Counted from the stretch's first letter, positions 10,047-18,103 are shown. The stretch: 42,095 nt of DNA from Phenylobacterium sp. (GCF_004299445.1 NZ_SCTC01000040.1:1-42095), one strand, 5' to 3'. The notes: generated by a model not told the origin, from the sequence alone. Translations and numbers: made by a program.

Positions 10047-12125
10047 ATGGGCAGGATACTGCGCTGGGCGGCGGTGCTGTGCATGGCCGCCGCGGTAACC
10101 GCGTGCGATCGCGGCGTGGATCAGAAGCGGATCGAGGCCCCCGACGCATCGGAATGGCTCACTTATGGCCGCACCTACGACGAGCAGCGCTTCTCGCCCC
10201 TCACCCAGGTCAACAAGGACACGGTCGGGAAGCTGGGCGTCGCCTGGTGGGCCGAGTTCGACACCGACCGGGGCCAGGAAGCCACCGCTCTGGTCTCCGA
10301 CGGCGTGCTCTACACCACCACCGCCTGGTCCAAGGTCGCCGCCTTCGACGCCAAGACCGGCAAGCGGCTCTGGGACTACGACCCGAAGGTGCCAGGCGAG
10401 GCCGGCTTCAACGCCTGCTGCGATGTGGTGAACCGGGGCCTCGCGCTCTGGAAGGGCCGCCTCTACCTGGGGACGCTCGACGGCCGGCTGGTCGCCCTCG
10501 ACGCCAAGACAGGCAAGGTCGCCTGGGACATCCAGACCACCGACAAGACCCGGCCCTACACGATCACCGGCGCGCCCCGGGTGATCAACGGCAAGGTCCT
10601 GATCGGCAACGGCGGCGCTGAGTACGGCGTGCGGGGCTATGTCAGCGCCTATGACGCCGCTTCCGGCAAGCTGGTCTGGCGCTTCTACACCACGCCCAAC
10701 CCCACCGGCGCGCCCGACGGCGCCGCCTCGGACAAGGTGTTCAAGGAGAAGGCCGCGGCCACCTGGAGCGACGGCGCCTGGAAGGAGACCGGCGGCGGCG
10801 GCACCGTCTGGGACGCCATCACCTACGATCCGCAGACCGGCCTCGTGTACATCGGCGTCGGCAACGGCACGCCCTGGAACCATAAGCTGCGCTCGGGCGG
10901 CAAGGGCGACAACCTGTTCCTCTCGTCGATCGTGGCGCTCAAGCCCGAGACGGGCGAGTACGTCTGGCACTACCAGACCACCCCCGGCGAAAGCTGGGAC
11001 TACACCGCCACCCAGCACATCATGGCCGCCGACCTGAAGGTGGACGGCAAGGTCCGCCGCGTGGTCATGCAGGCCCCGAAGAACGGCTTCTTCTACGTGC
11101 TCGACGCGAAGACCGGCCAGCTGATCTCGGCCGAGAAGTTCGTGCCCGTCGAGTGGGCCGAACGCATCGACCTCAAGACCGGCCGCCCGGTCGAGATCGC
11201 CGCCGCCCGCTATCCCAAAGGCACGGCGTCCAACCAGATGGTCGGCGCCCTGGGCGGCCACAACTGGCACCCGATGGCGTTCAGCCCCAAGACCGGCCTG
11301 GTCTACATCCCGGCCCAGCACGGCCGCGGCTTCTATGCCGACCCCGCCGACTTCAAGTACGTCGCCGGCGCCTGGAACACCGGCATGCTGCGCCTCCCCG
11401 AGGGGCCCAACGCCAAGCCCACGATCACCCGGCCCAACAACCGCGCCGCCGCCCGCGGCGAGCTGATCGCCTGGGATCCGGTCACCCAGACCAAGCGCTG
11501 GAGCGTCATGTTCCCGCACATGACCACCAGCGGCGTCCTGGCCACCGACGGCGGACTTGTCTTCCATTCGGCGCTCAACCGCCTCATCGCCTACGACGCC
11601 CAGACCGGGCATCTGCTGTGGAGCTACGACCTGGGCGCCCGCGCCATCGCGCCGGCCTCGACCTACGCCATCGACGGCGAGCAGTACGTGGCCCTGATGG
11701 TGGGCGCCGGCGGCGCCGGCAACTTCGACCAGCCCCGCCAGCGCGGCCGCCTGCTGGTGTTCAAGCTGGGCGGGACCGTGAAGCCGCCGCCCTATCCGAA
11801 GCCCGCCGTTCCCCCGCCGCTGGACCTGACCCTGGCCACGGCGTCAAAGGGCGACGCCGACAAGGGCGGGGTGGTCTACGACCAGTTCTGCGGCGGCTGC
11901 CACGGCCGCGGCGTCTTCCTGCCCAACCTTGCCCGCTCGCCCGCGATCCTCGATCCCGAGGGCTTCAAGGCCATCGTCCTGGACGGCGCGCTGAAGGCGA
12001 ACGGCATGGCCCCCTTCCGCCGCTTCTTCGACGAGGCCGCCGCCGAGGACATCCGCGCCTTCCTGCTCTGGCAGGCCAAGACCGCTCCGCCGCCGGTGGC
12101 CGAGGAACCCCGGCACGCGCAGTAG
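10047..12125 (+). CDS. PQQ-dependent alcohol dehydrogenase with C-terminal haem c domain, lipoprotein-like
   Basis: A 692-residue quinohaemoprotein. The N-terminus is a short signal ending VTAC, so Cys20 may be lipidated. An eight-bladed propeller with repeated W-motifs follows (to about residue 575); it has the vicinal disulfide pair Cys124-Cys125 (FNACCDVV) next to the PQQ site and Asp318 in ESWDYTATQ as the likely catalytic base. The C-terminal domain carries the haem motif CGGCH (615-619). It would oxidise an alcohol in the periplasm and pass electrons through haem c. Residue 320, two after the catalytic Asp, is Thr rather than Asp, which by family rules favours Ca2+ over a lanthanide. 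No PQQ-synthesis genes are in view. Converges on the DUF3501 gene with an 11-base gap. Confidence 0.93.
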   Translation: MGRILRWAAVLCMAAAVTACDRGVDQKRIEAPDASEWLTYGRTYDEQRFSPLTQVNKDTVGKLGVAWWAEFDTDRGQEATALVSDGVLYTTTAWSKVAAFDAKTGKRLWDYDPKVPGEAGFNACCDVVNRGLALWKGRLYLGTLDGRLVALDAKTGKVAWDIQTTDKTRPYTITGAPRVINGKVLIGNGGAEYGVRGYVSAYDAASGKLVWRFYTTPNPTGAPDGAASDKVFKEKAAATWSDGAWKETGGGGTVWDAITYDPQTGLVYIGVGNGTPWNHKLRSGGKGDNLFLSSIVALKPETGEYVWHYQTTPGESWDYTATQHIMAADLKVDGKVRRVVMQAPKNGFFYVLDAKTGQLISAEKFVPVEWAERIDLKTGRPVEIAAARYPKGTASNQMVGALGGHNWHPMAFSPKTGLVYIPAQHGRGFYADPADFKYVAGAWNTGMLRLPEGPNAKPTITRPNNRAAARGELIAWDPVTQTKRWSVMFPHMTTSGVLATDGGLVFHSALNRLIAYDAQTGHLLWSYDLGARAIAPASTYAIDGEQYVALMVGAGGAGNFDQPRQRGRLLVFKLGGTVKPPPYPKPAVPPPLDLTLATASKGDADKGGVVYDQFCGGCHGRGVFLPNLARSPAILDPEGFKAIVLDGALKANGMAPFRRFFDEAAAEDIRAFLLWQAKTAPPPVAEEPRHAQ

Positions 12126-12136
12126 GAAGCGTTAGC

Positions 12137-12730
12137 TCAGGCGAAGTCGCGGCTGAGTTCGGCCCGCGACGCCGGCGACAGGCCCGCCAGGTGGCTGTAG
12201 CGCTCGTGCGCGCAGCCGATCAGGATTTCTGTGCCCGGATCGCGGAACTTCGCCACATGCTCAGGCTTCAGCGCGAACCGCAGGAAGTGGACCGAACTGG
12301 TCTTGCCGTCCTCGCGGGTGCGCTCGACGTCGCCCTCCGGGACCGCCATCACCCGCTCGCCGCCCACCTGGATGAAGAACAGGTCCTCGGCCCCGCCCAG
12401 CTGCGCCAGCACCGCCGCGCGCCGCACGGGATCGTCGATCTCGAACATGACCGTGGCGACCAGCTCCGAGCCCTGCGGGATCAGCGGGTTGTAGGCCGCC
12501 AGCTCGTCAGGCGCCTGCGCCGCGCCGCCCTTCTCGATGAGCAGCATCTCCTGCACCTGGAAGAGCATGGTGTCGTAGTTCTCGAAGTAGAACGTGCAGT
12601 AGGGACCCAGCGCGATCCGGCGCAGGCGCTTCACCGGCAACAGCTCGGCGCGCCAGGCCTTGCGGCGCTGGGCGAACTCGGCGTCGGGCAGTAGGTCCGC
12701 AGGGGTGATGCGTCGTTCGGCGAGCGGCAT
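12137..12730 (-). CDS. DUF3501 family protein
   Basis: A 197-residue soluble protein without signal peptide, matching the DUF3501 family: it opens MPLAERRITPADLLP, has LLPVKRLRRIALGPYCTFYFEN and the ETMLFQVQEML-like stretch (here DTMLFQVQEMLLIEKGG), and then PLIPQGSELVATVMFEI. The function of DUF3501 is not known. ATG at 12730 lies two bases after the stop of the Fe-S gene, so the two are almost certainly translated together. The set rubrerythrin, Fe-S protein, DUF3501 suggests a shared task in peroxide or redox handling. The later half could bind a partner, but no metal or cofactor motif is visible. Confidence 0.9.
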   Translation of the reverse strand: MPLAERRITPADLLPDAEFAQRRKAWRAELLPVKRLRRIALGPYCTFYFENYDTMLFQVQEMLLIEKGGAAQAPDELAAYNPLIPQGSELVATVMFEIDDPVRRAAVLAQLGGAEDLFFIQVGGERVMAVPEGDVERTREDGKTSSVHFLRFALKPEHVAKFRDPGTEILIGCAHERYSHLAGLSPASRAELSRDFA

Positions 12731-12732
12731 CT

Positions 12733-14100
12733 TCAGATCACTCCATAGGCGCGGGCGAACACCTCGATCGGGTGCGCCTCGGCAGGTCTTGGCGGAGCCC
12801 CCTCCTTGGCCTCGTCCCCGATCAGCTGGCCCAGGTGCTTGCAGGCCAGCGGGCAGTCCGAGCACAGGGTCTCGTTGCCCTTCGTCGTCACCTGGCGGGC
12901 GGCGGGCCGGCCCACCTTGTTGGCCGCGGGCCGCGTGGCCTTCATCACCCCGAATGTGCCGCCGTGGCCCGAGCAGCGCTCGACCAGATCGACCTTGGTG
13001 TCGGGGATCAGCTTCAGCATCTCCATCGACTTCGCCCCCATATTCTGGGCGCGCGCGTGGCAGGCGTGATGGAAGGTGACCCCGCCGGCCACCGGCGCCA
13101 GGCCGGGGACCAGGCCATAGGTCTTCGACAGCTCGACCACGTACTCGGCCACGTCCTTGGTCCTGGCCGACAGCGCCGTGATCGAGGCGTCGTCCGGCAG
13201 CATCAGCGGCCACTCGAACTTCATCATCAGCCCGCACGAGGCGGTCAGGGCGACCACGTCGTAGCCCTGCTCGATGTAGGGCTTGAAAGCCGCCGCGACC
13301 CGCCGCGCCTTGCCCGCCACGTCCTTGATATCGCCGGCCTCCAGCTGCGGCATGCCGCAGCATTCCGGATAGACCAGCTTCACCTCGACGCCCTGCAGCG
13401 CCAGCACCTTGGCGGCGGCCACCGCCGTGTCGGGCTTGTTGTAGTCGACGTAGCAGGTCGCATAGAGCGCGACCTTGCGCTGGCCGAACGCCGGGCCCTG
13501 CGGGTTGGCCGCCAGCGGGCTCTTCAGCCGGTCGGTCGCGGTCTTGCTCGCAAACGTCGGCAGCTCGGCCTCGGCGTCGATCTCGGCGATCGCTTCCAGA
13601 AGCTTGCGCAGCGGCGTGTTCTTCCGCGCGGTGGCCCAGTTGGCCAGGCCCGCCACGGGCTTGGCCAGCTTGCCGTTGCGGTCCATCTCGCCCAGCTGCT
13701 CGCGCACCCAGTCCTTCTCGCCCGCACGGCGCTTGGCGGCGCGATAGCGCAGGATCAGGTGCGGGATGTCGATGTCGAAGGGGTGCGGCGGGACGTACGG
13801 GCACTTCGTCAGGAAGCACATGTCGCACAGCGTGCAGGCTTCCGCGATGTGGGCGTGGTCCTTGGGCCCGATGCCGTCGATCTCGCCCGTCGGGCCCTCG
13901 TCGATGGCATCGAACATCCGCGGGAAGCTGTCGCACAGATTGAAGCAGCGCCGGCACGTGTGACAGACGTCGAACTGCCGTTGCAGCTCGGCCTCAACCT
14001 TCGCCAGATCGTAGTACTCTTCGTCCTGCCACAGGATCGGGCGGCGGAACGGCGCGTCGAGGCTGCCTTCGCGCGGGGGAGCTTTCGTGTCTTCACTCAT
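12733..14100 (-). CDS. Heterodisulfide-reductase-like/GlpC-like Fe-S protein with two CCG domains
   Basis: A 455-residue cytoplasmic protein. Two ferredoxin-type clusters lie at the N-terminus: Cys46, 49, 52, 56 (CHTCRRCFNLC) and Cys89, 92, 95, 100 (CTLCDMCFLTKC, with four rather than three residues before the last Cys). Two cysteine-rich CCG domains follow, marked by YPECCGMPQ and by HHACHARAQNMG with RCSGHGGTFG; a further CSDCPLAC group is near the C-terminus. The architecture is that of HdrD/GlpC-type electron-transfer subunits. It sits between rubrerythrin and DUF3501 genes, so it may pass electrons to rubrerythrin, which here lacks its own rubredoxin domain. The start ATG at 14100 lies next to a hairpin repeat that holds its upstream region. 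Confidence 0.9.
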   Translation of the reverse strand: MSEDTKAPPREGSLDAPFRRPILWQDEEYYDLAKVEAELQRQFDVCHTCRRCFNLCDSFPRMFDAIDEGPTGEIDGIGPKDHAHIAEACTLCDMCFLTKCPYVPPHPFDIDIPHLILRYRAAKRRAGEKDWVREQLGEMDRNGKLAKPVAGLANWATARKNTPLRKLLEAIAEIDAEAELPTFASKTATDRLKSPLAANPQGPAFGQRKVALYATCYVDYNKPDTAVAAAKVLALQGVEVKLVYPECCGMPQLEAGDIKDVAGKARRVAAAFKPYIEQGYDVVALTASCGLMMKFEWPLMLPDDASITALSARTKDVAEYVVELSKTYGLVPGLAPVAGGVTFHHACHARAQNMGAKSMEMLKLIPDTKVDLVERCSGHGGTFGVMKATRPAANKVGRPAARQVTTKGNETLCSDCPLACKHLGQLIGDEAKEGAPPRPAEAHPIEVFARAYGVI

Positions 14101-14102
14101 AC

Positions 14103-14198
14103 CGTCATCCCGGCCGTAGCGAAGCGGAGAGCCGGGACCCAGCGGCCGCGGCTCTCACTTCTGGGTCCCGGATCGGCCTGCGGCCGCCCGGGATGACG
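14103..14198 (-). repeat. Nested inverted repeat of the TCATCCCGG type
   Basis: Outer arms CGTCATCCCGG (14103-14113) and CCGGGATGACG (14188-14198) are perfect over 11 bp. Inner arms CCGGGACCCAG (14132-14142) and CTGGGTCCCGG (14161-14171) are also perfect over 11 bp. This is a dispersed intergenic repeat type common in alphaproteobacterial genomes. It exactly fills the space between the rubrerythrin stop codon and the Fe-S protein start codon, leaving two bases, so it must supply the ribosome-binding region of the latter. Confidence 0.88.
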
Positions 14199-14618
14199 TT
14201 ACTGATCGAGCGAGTCGAGGGCGCGCTGGAAGCGGCCGGCGTGGGACTTCTCGGCCTTGGCCAGCGTCTCGAACCAGTCGGCGATCTCGTCGTAGCCTTC
14301 CTCGCGGGCCGTGCGCGCCATGCCCGGGTACATGTCGGTGTACTCGTGCGTCTCACCGGCGATCGCGGCCTTCAGGTTGTCGGCGGTGCCGCCGATCGGC
14401 AGGCCCGTGGCGGGGTCGCCCACGCCTTCCATGAATTCCAGGTGGCCGTGCGCGTGGCCGGTCTCGCCTTCCGCGGTCGAGCGGAACACCGCGGCCACGT
14501 CGTTGTAGCCTTCCACGTCGGCCTTCTGGGCGAAGTAGAGGTAGCGGCGGTTCGCCTGGCTCTCGCCGGCGAACGCGGCCTTCAGGTTCTCGATAGTCTT
14601 GCTGCTGGCAAGCGACAT
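14199..14618 (-). CDS. Rubrerythrin-family di-iron protein, single domain
   Basis: A 139-residue ferritin-like four-helix protein. All expected di-iron ligands are present with rubrerythrin spacing: Glu19 (GESQANRRYLYFA), Glu52 and His55 (ETGH), Glu89 and Glu92 (GETHEY), Glu123 and His126 (EKSH). The C-terminal rubredoxin domain with its CxxC pairs is absent, so an external electron donor is needed. Rubrerythrins reduce hydrogen peroxide in the cytoplasm. ATG at 14618 is chosen because AAGGGAG lies six bases upstream; the ATG two codons earlier directly abuts that site. It heads a minus-strand set with the Fe-S protein and DUF3501 and is divergent from a small acidic protein gene. Confidence 0.93.
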   Translation of the reverse strand: MSLASSKTIENLKAAFAGESQANRRYLYFAQKADVEGYNDVAAVFRSTAEGETGHAHGHLEFMEGVGDPATGLPIGGTADNLKAAIAGETHEYTDMYPGMARTAREEGYDEIADWFETLAKAEKSHAGRFQRALDSLDQ

Positions 14619-14791
14619 ACGCATCTCCCTTGGGGCGCCGACATCCCTCCCTTGGGCGCCGCGCCGTGCGGCGGGACTATGGACCCGCCGGCCCATCGAT
14701 CAACATGGTTCTCTCTATGCTGAGCATCGAAAGGCTCTATGGAGCCCGCCGCGCCCGCGCGGGTTCTGCTCCTGAAGCAAGGAGCACGCTC

Positions 14792-14983
14792 ATGTCCGAC
14801 AACAAGATTCAGGGCGAAGGCGACTACATCTCGGGCAAGAAGTACCAGGAGATGCAGCACGAGTTCGCGCAGAACGGCCCCGTCGAAGAGAAGGCCCGCG
14901 AAGCCGAACAGGCCCTCGACGGCCCCGAAGCCGCCGACCTCGAAAAAGCCCGCCGCGACACCGCGAACGGCAAGCCCGACTGA
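14792..14983 (+). CDS. Small hydrophilic protein of unknown function
   Basis: A 63-residue, highly charged protein with no signal peptide or membrane segment. It opens MSDNKIQGEGDYISGKKYQ and continues with EKAREAEQALDGPEAADLEKAR. I recognise this pattern (GEGDY, then a Y-containing helix, then KAREA and a Glu/Asp-rich tail) as a widespread family of small bacterial proteins with no assigned function. AAGGAG at 14779-14784 with seven-base spacing supports the ATG. It is divergent from rubrerythrin across 173 bases, which may point to stress regulation, though that is inference. Confidence 0.78.
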   Translation: MSDNKIQGEGDYISGKKYQEMQHEFAQNGPVEEKAREAEQALDGPEAADLEKARRDTANGKPD

Positions 14984-14987
14984 CTAA

Positions 14988-15025
14988 CCTCCTCTCCCCC
15001 GGCGCAGCCCGAGAGGGGGAGGGAG
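14988..15025. repeat. Imperfect CTCCCC/GGGGAG hairpin between convergent genes
   Basis: A CTCCTCTCCCCC tract faces GGGGGAGGGAG across a GC-rich loop. It belongs to the same palindromic family as the repeats at 7800-7948 and 16774-16874. It lies between the convergent small-protein and esterase genes and may help end transcription, but has no T-run. Confidence 0.5.
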
Positions 15026-15045
15026 TCTGCCTCGTGCTTCGATCC

Positions 15046-16707
15046 CTACGGCGCTGAGGCTCCCACGGGCGCCGCCCGCGCCCTCTCGATCCGCGCCGTA
15101 AGCGCGGCGCGCTGAGCCTCGGTCTTGGCCGCCCACCACGTCCGCACCTCATCCACCGGCACGGGCGTCACCCAGCGCGCGTAGCGCTTGAGCTCGGCCT
15201 TCGGATAGTCGCTGGCGATGCCGCGCAGGTGGCGGTCGAAGAAGCCCAAGACGAAGTCGTTCTGCGCCCCGATCATCACCCGTGTCGGCGTCGTGCCGAA
15301 CAGGGGATCGCGCGCCGGCCGGCGCATGAACAGGGTGAAGTCCGACAGCCCCATGTGCTGCGCGCCCTTGACCGACACGCGATAGATGTCGGGCCGTGTC
15401 CCCATCGTCGCCAGGCGCTCGTAGGAAAACTCGTTGAAGCTGCGCAGCGCCTTGGGCGGCGCGACCTTCAGCGACTTGTAGATGTTGTCCAGGTCGGAGT
15501 GGAACATCAGGAACGGCGCGGGAACCTCGGCCGCGAAGGCCTGGAACGGGAAGTCGCCGCCATCCAGGTTGATCCCCGCCGCGCACCGCCGGTCGCGCAT
15601 GCACACGGTCCCCGAGGTCGCGCCGCCGAACGACATGCCCATCTCGCCCACCCGCGTCAGGTCGCCCGCCGCGGCGATGGCGCGGATCTCGGGCGGCACG
15701 GCGCCGCGCTGCAGTTGATCGTGCACGAAGATGCGGTCGGCAGCCCAGATCTCGCCGCTCTTCATCATCCTGTCGCTGGTTCCACCCAGCGCCAGCTCGC
15801 GCATGCGCAGATAGCCTTCGAGCCGGTCGTCCAGGGTCGCCCCCGAGAGCGCCTGCTGCTGCGCCGCGCGGGCGGCCTTGTCGCCGTCGGTCTGCGGCGC
15901 CTTGGCCATCTGCGCCAACGCCGGGTCGGACGGCGCCACCCCGCCGCTCGGGAACACGGTGTCCGAGGAGTCATAGGTGTGCTGCACCGAGAAGACGATG
16001 TACCCGTGGCTGGCCAAGTGCTCCATCAGCACCGTGTTCTGCGCCAGGAACGAGGTGTAGCCGTGGCTGTAGAACACCACCGGCAACCGTGACGGCCCCG
16101 CCAGAACCGGCGCGTTCGGATACGAATTCGTGGTCACGTGCTTCACGTAGGTGAAGAACGGCGGGAAGCCCGCCAGCGACCCCATGCCCTTGGCGGTGGT
16201 GTCGGCCTCCTGCTCCGAGAAATAAGGCGCCGGCGTCCGGCTGGTGATGTCGCCGGCCGGATACCAGACCCTGACCAGCAGCTTGCGCGGCTCGCCCGGC
16301 TTGGCGGCGAGCACGCCCGGCCGGCTGGCGTCGTCCACCTCGAAGCTGCGCACCCCCACCGGATGCGGCCCGCTGGGCTTCGGCAGCGCCGAGACCGGGA
16401 AGGTCACGATGGCCGCCAGCGGGACCAGCGCCAGCAGGCCGAACACCACGCCCGAGACCCACGGCTTGCCCGTCTTCTCCGGCGCCCTGCGCAGCCGGTT
16501 CACCAGCAGCACCAGCAGCAGCACTGCCGCGACGGCCGCCCCGACCCCGTCCTGCCACCGGTCGTCGATCACGCCCCACAGGCCCAGCAGCAGCGCCGCC
16601 CCGGCCGTCCCGGCCAGCAGCACCGCCCGCCCGGGCAGCCCGCGCAGCCACCAGACGACCACGAACGCCGCCAGCGCCCCCAGCAGCAGGATGTCGACGA
16701 CCGTCAT
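15046..16707 (-). CDS. Membrane-anchored alpha/beta hydrolase, PAF-acetylhydrolase II-like
   Basis: 553 residues. The first 130 or so hold about four membrane segments (ILLLGALAAFVVVWWL, AVLLAGTAGAALLLGLW, VGAAVAAVLLLVLLV, GVVFGLLALVPLAAIVTF). The rest is a serine hydrolase: oxyanion region PVVFYSHGYTSF, nucleophile in GMSFGGAT, acid candidate in NLDGGDFP and His in KGAQHMGLSDF. The layout of the catalytic part matches platelet-activating-factor acetylhydrolase-like lipases, which remove short acyl groups from phospholipids or esters. I chose ATG at 16707; a TTG seven codons upstream is possible. The substrate and the side of the membrane on which the hydrolase domain sits are not clear. Confidence 0.82.
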   Translation of the reverse strand: MTVVDILLLGALAAFVVVWWLRGLPGRAVLLAGTAGAALLLGLWGVIDDRWQDGVGAAVAAVLLLVLLVNRLRRAPEKTGKPWVSGVVFGLLALVPLAAIVTFPVSALPKPSGPHPVGVRSFEVDDASRPGVLAAKPGEPRKLLVRVWYPAGDITSRTPAPYFSEQEADTTAKGMGSLAGFPPFFTYVKHVTTNSYPNAPVLAGPSRLPVVFYSHGYTSFLAQNTVLMEHLASHGYIVFSVQHTYDSSDTVFPSGGVAPSDPALAQMAKAPQTDGDKAARAAQQQALSGATLDDRLEGYLRMRELALGGTSDRMMKSGEIWAADRIFVHDQLQRGAVPPEIRAIAAAGDLTRVGEMGMSFGGATSGTVCMRDRRCAAGINLDGGDFPFQAFAAEVPAPFLMFHSDLDNIYKSLKVAPPKALRSFNEFSYERLATMGTRPDIYRVSVKGAQHMGLSDFTLFMRRPARDPLFGTTPTRVMIGAQNDFVLGFFDRHLRGIASDYPKAELKRYARWVTPVPVDEVRTWWAAKTEAQRAALTARIERARAAPVGASAP

Positions 16708-16773
16708 GCGCGCCCCCCGTTTTCCCAACCATAGCGGTGATGTCAGCCCGCGCGCAGCTTTCCTCGCCTAGAG

Positions 16774-16874
16774 CCCTCTCCCCCTTGCGGGGAGAGGGTT
16801 GGGAGTGGGGATGTCGGCTCAGAGCCCGAAGGTTCGCACCCCCACCCCCGACCCCTCCCCGCAAGGGGGAGGGG
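16774..16874. repeat. Double hairpin intergenic repeat
   Basis: Two perfect hairpins: CCCTCTCCCC (16774-16783) with GGGGAGAGGG (16789-16798), and CCCCTCCCC (16852-16860) with GGGGAGGGG (16866-16874). Their centres, CTTGC and GCAAG, are reverse complements, and the tracts between (GGGAGTGGGG and CACCCCCACCCC) also pair, so the whole cassette can fold as one large inverted structure. It lies upstream of the esterase gene and downstream of the alkB-like gene, both on the minus strand. Confidence 0.82.
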
Positions 16875-16889
16875 AGAACCAGCTCAGCT

Positions 16890-17462
16890 TTACGCCCGCA
16901 AGTTCCGGAACGTGATCGAATAGCGGTGCGACTTGGCCTCCGGCAGGCTGTGCTCCCAGATCAGGCGCGCCGGCCCGTCCAGCAGGTAGGCCGAGCGCGG
17001 CGCGACCGGCACGTTCATCCGCTCGAACCGCTCACCCACCCGCCTGCGAAACCGCATCACGGTCGGCGACACCAGCGACACGCCGACGATCTTCTCGAAC
17101 ACCGGCCGGTCGCGATGCCAGCCGATCGGCGCGCCTTCGCGGTACTCGTTGATCAGCACGTGCCGGAACGCCTCGCCCGGCAAGCCCGCGAACGCCGCCG
17201 CGCGGTTCCGGACGGGCAGCAGCCAGTCCGGCATCGCCTCGGCGTCCACCAGCCCCGGTCCGGTGAAGTCGTAGCGCAGCCCGAAGCTGACCACACGGCG
17301 GCGGCCCTCGTAGCCGCGGAACTGGAACGGCTCGAACGCCAGCCCGGCCAGCCGGTCCACCAGCTCGGCCTCCTCGGCCGGCGTCACCAGGTCGTCCCGG
17401 TACCGGAACCCCTCAGGCGCCACAGGCGGAAGATCGAACAACGCGCTCACCAGCGTTTCCAT
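16890..17462 (-). CDS. AlkB-like 2-oxoglutarate/Fe(II)-dependent dioxygenase
   Basis: A 190-residue enzyme with a complete facial triad: His116 and Asp118 in IGWHRDRP and His171 in WEHSLP, plus the 2-oxoglutarate-binding Arg180 and Arg186 in HRYSITFRNL. The NEYREGAPIGWHRD core is typical of AlkB proteins, which remove alkyl groups from nucleic-acid bases by oxidation. Length is close to the short AlkB/ALKBH-type members; the specific substrate (DNA, tRNA or another) cannot be read from sequence. The start is ATG at 17462. The neighbours do not include Ada or other repair genes. The gene follows a small exported-protein gene on the same strand with a 68-base gap. Confidence 0.9.
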   Translation of the reverse strand: METLVSALFDLPPVAPEGFRYRDDLVTPAEEAELVDRLAGLAFEPFQFRGYEGRRRVVSFGLRYDFTGPGLVDAEAMPDWLLPVRNRAAAFAGLPGEAFRHVLINEYREGAPIGWHRDRPVFEKIVGVSLVSPTVMRFRRRVGERFERMNVPVAPRSAYLLDGPARLIWEHSLPEAKSHRYSITFRNLRA

Positions 17463-17530
17463 GGCCGCAAACGAAGGCGGCGGGAAGGATCGCCCTTCCC
17501 GCCGCCGACAATCAGGTCCGGTCTCCGCGA

Positions 17531-17896
17531 CTAGTAGCGGGGATAGTCGTTGTAGCCGTAGCGGCGCTCGTCATCGCGACGCGACAGGCGGACGTCGTTG
17601 CTCAGCAGGTCCATCCGCCGGTCCAGATCGCGGCTCTCCCAGCGCGACAGGCCGTTCACCCGATAGCGCGCCTCCAGGCGGGCGATGCGGTTGAATTCGG
17701 TCCGCAGGCGATACGCCTCTCGGCCGGTCAGCTGGCCCGAGCGGACGCCCTGGTCGATGCGGAACGCCAGCCGCTCCTGGCGCTCGTCGTGCGGCATCCA
17801 GCGGGTGTCGTGGCGACCGTAGCCATAGGGTTGGGCTGCGGCCGCGCCCGCGGTCAGGGCGGTGGCGGCGGCCAGGGTCACGATCATGGTCTTCAT
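17531..17896 (-). CDS. Small exported Arg-rich protein of unknown function
   Basis: 121 residues with a clear signal peptide (about 1-21, ending AAAA-Q). The mature part is rich in Arg and Asp: DERQERLAFRIDQGVRSGQLTGREAYRLRTEF, then ARLEARYRVNGLSRWESRDLDRRMDLLS, and a Tyr-rich tail. The two helical stretches look alike, each pairing a helix with a G-x-L-(T/S)-x-x-E/W-type turn, as in other Caulobacter-type periplasmic proteins of unknown role. The ATG at 17896 has GAGGAGAG upstream. No catalytic motif is visible. Confidence 0.75.
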   Translation of the reverse strand: MKTMIVTLAAATALTAGAAAAQPYGYGRHDTRWMPHDERQERLAFRIDQGVRSGQLTGREAYRLRTEFNRIARLEARYRVNGLSRWESRDLDRRMDLLSNDVRLSRRDDERRYGYNDYPRY

Positions 17897-18103
17897 TTCG
17901 GTCTCTCCTCTCATGGGTCCATCGATGGAGGGGGCCGGCGCATCGCGCCCTGTCCGCTCCAGACGTCCCTCGATGGGGAGGCAAAACTCCGTTTGCCGGA
18001 TTTGGTTCAGCGTGGCCGCGCCCCCGCTCACGAAGGCGTGAACACGGCCCGGATAGGCGCAGCCGCACATTGGCAGGGTCGAAAGCCGTGGCGGAGGGTG
18101 CGG

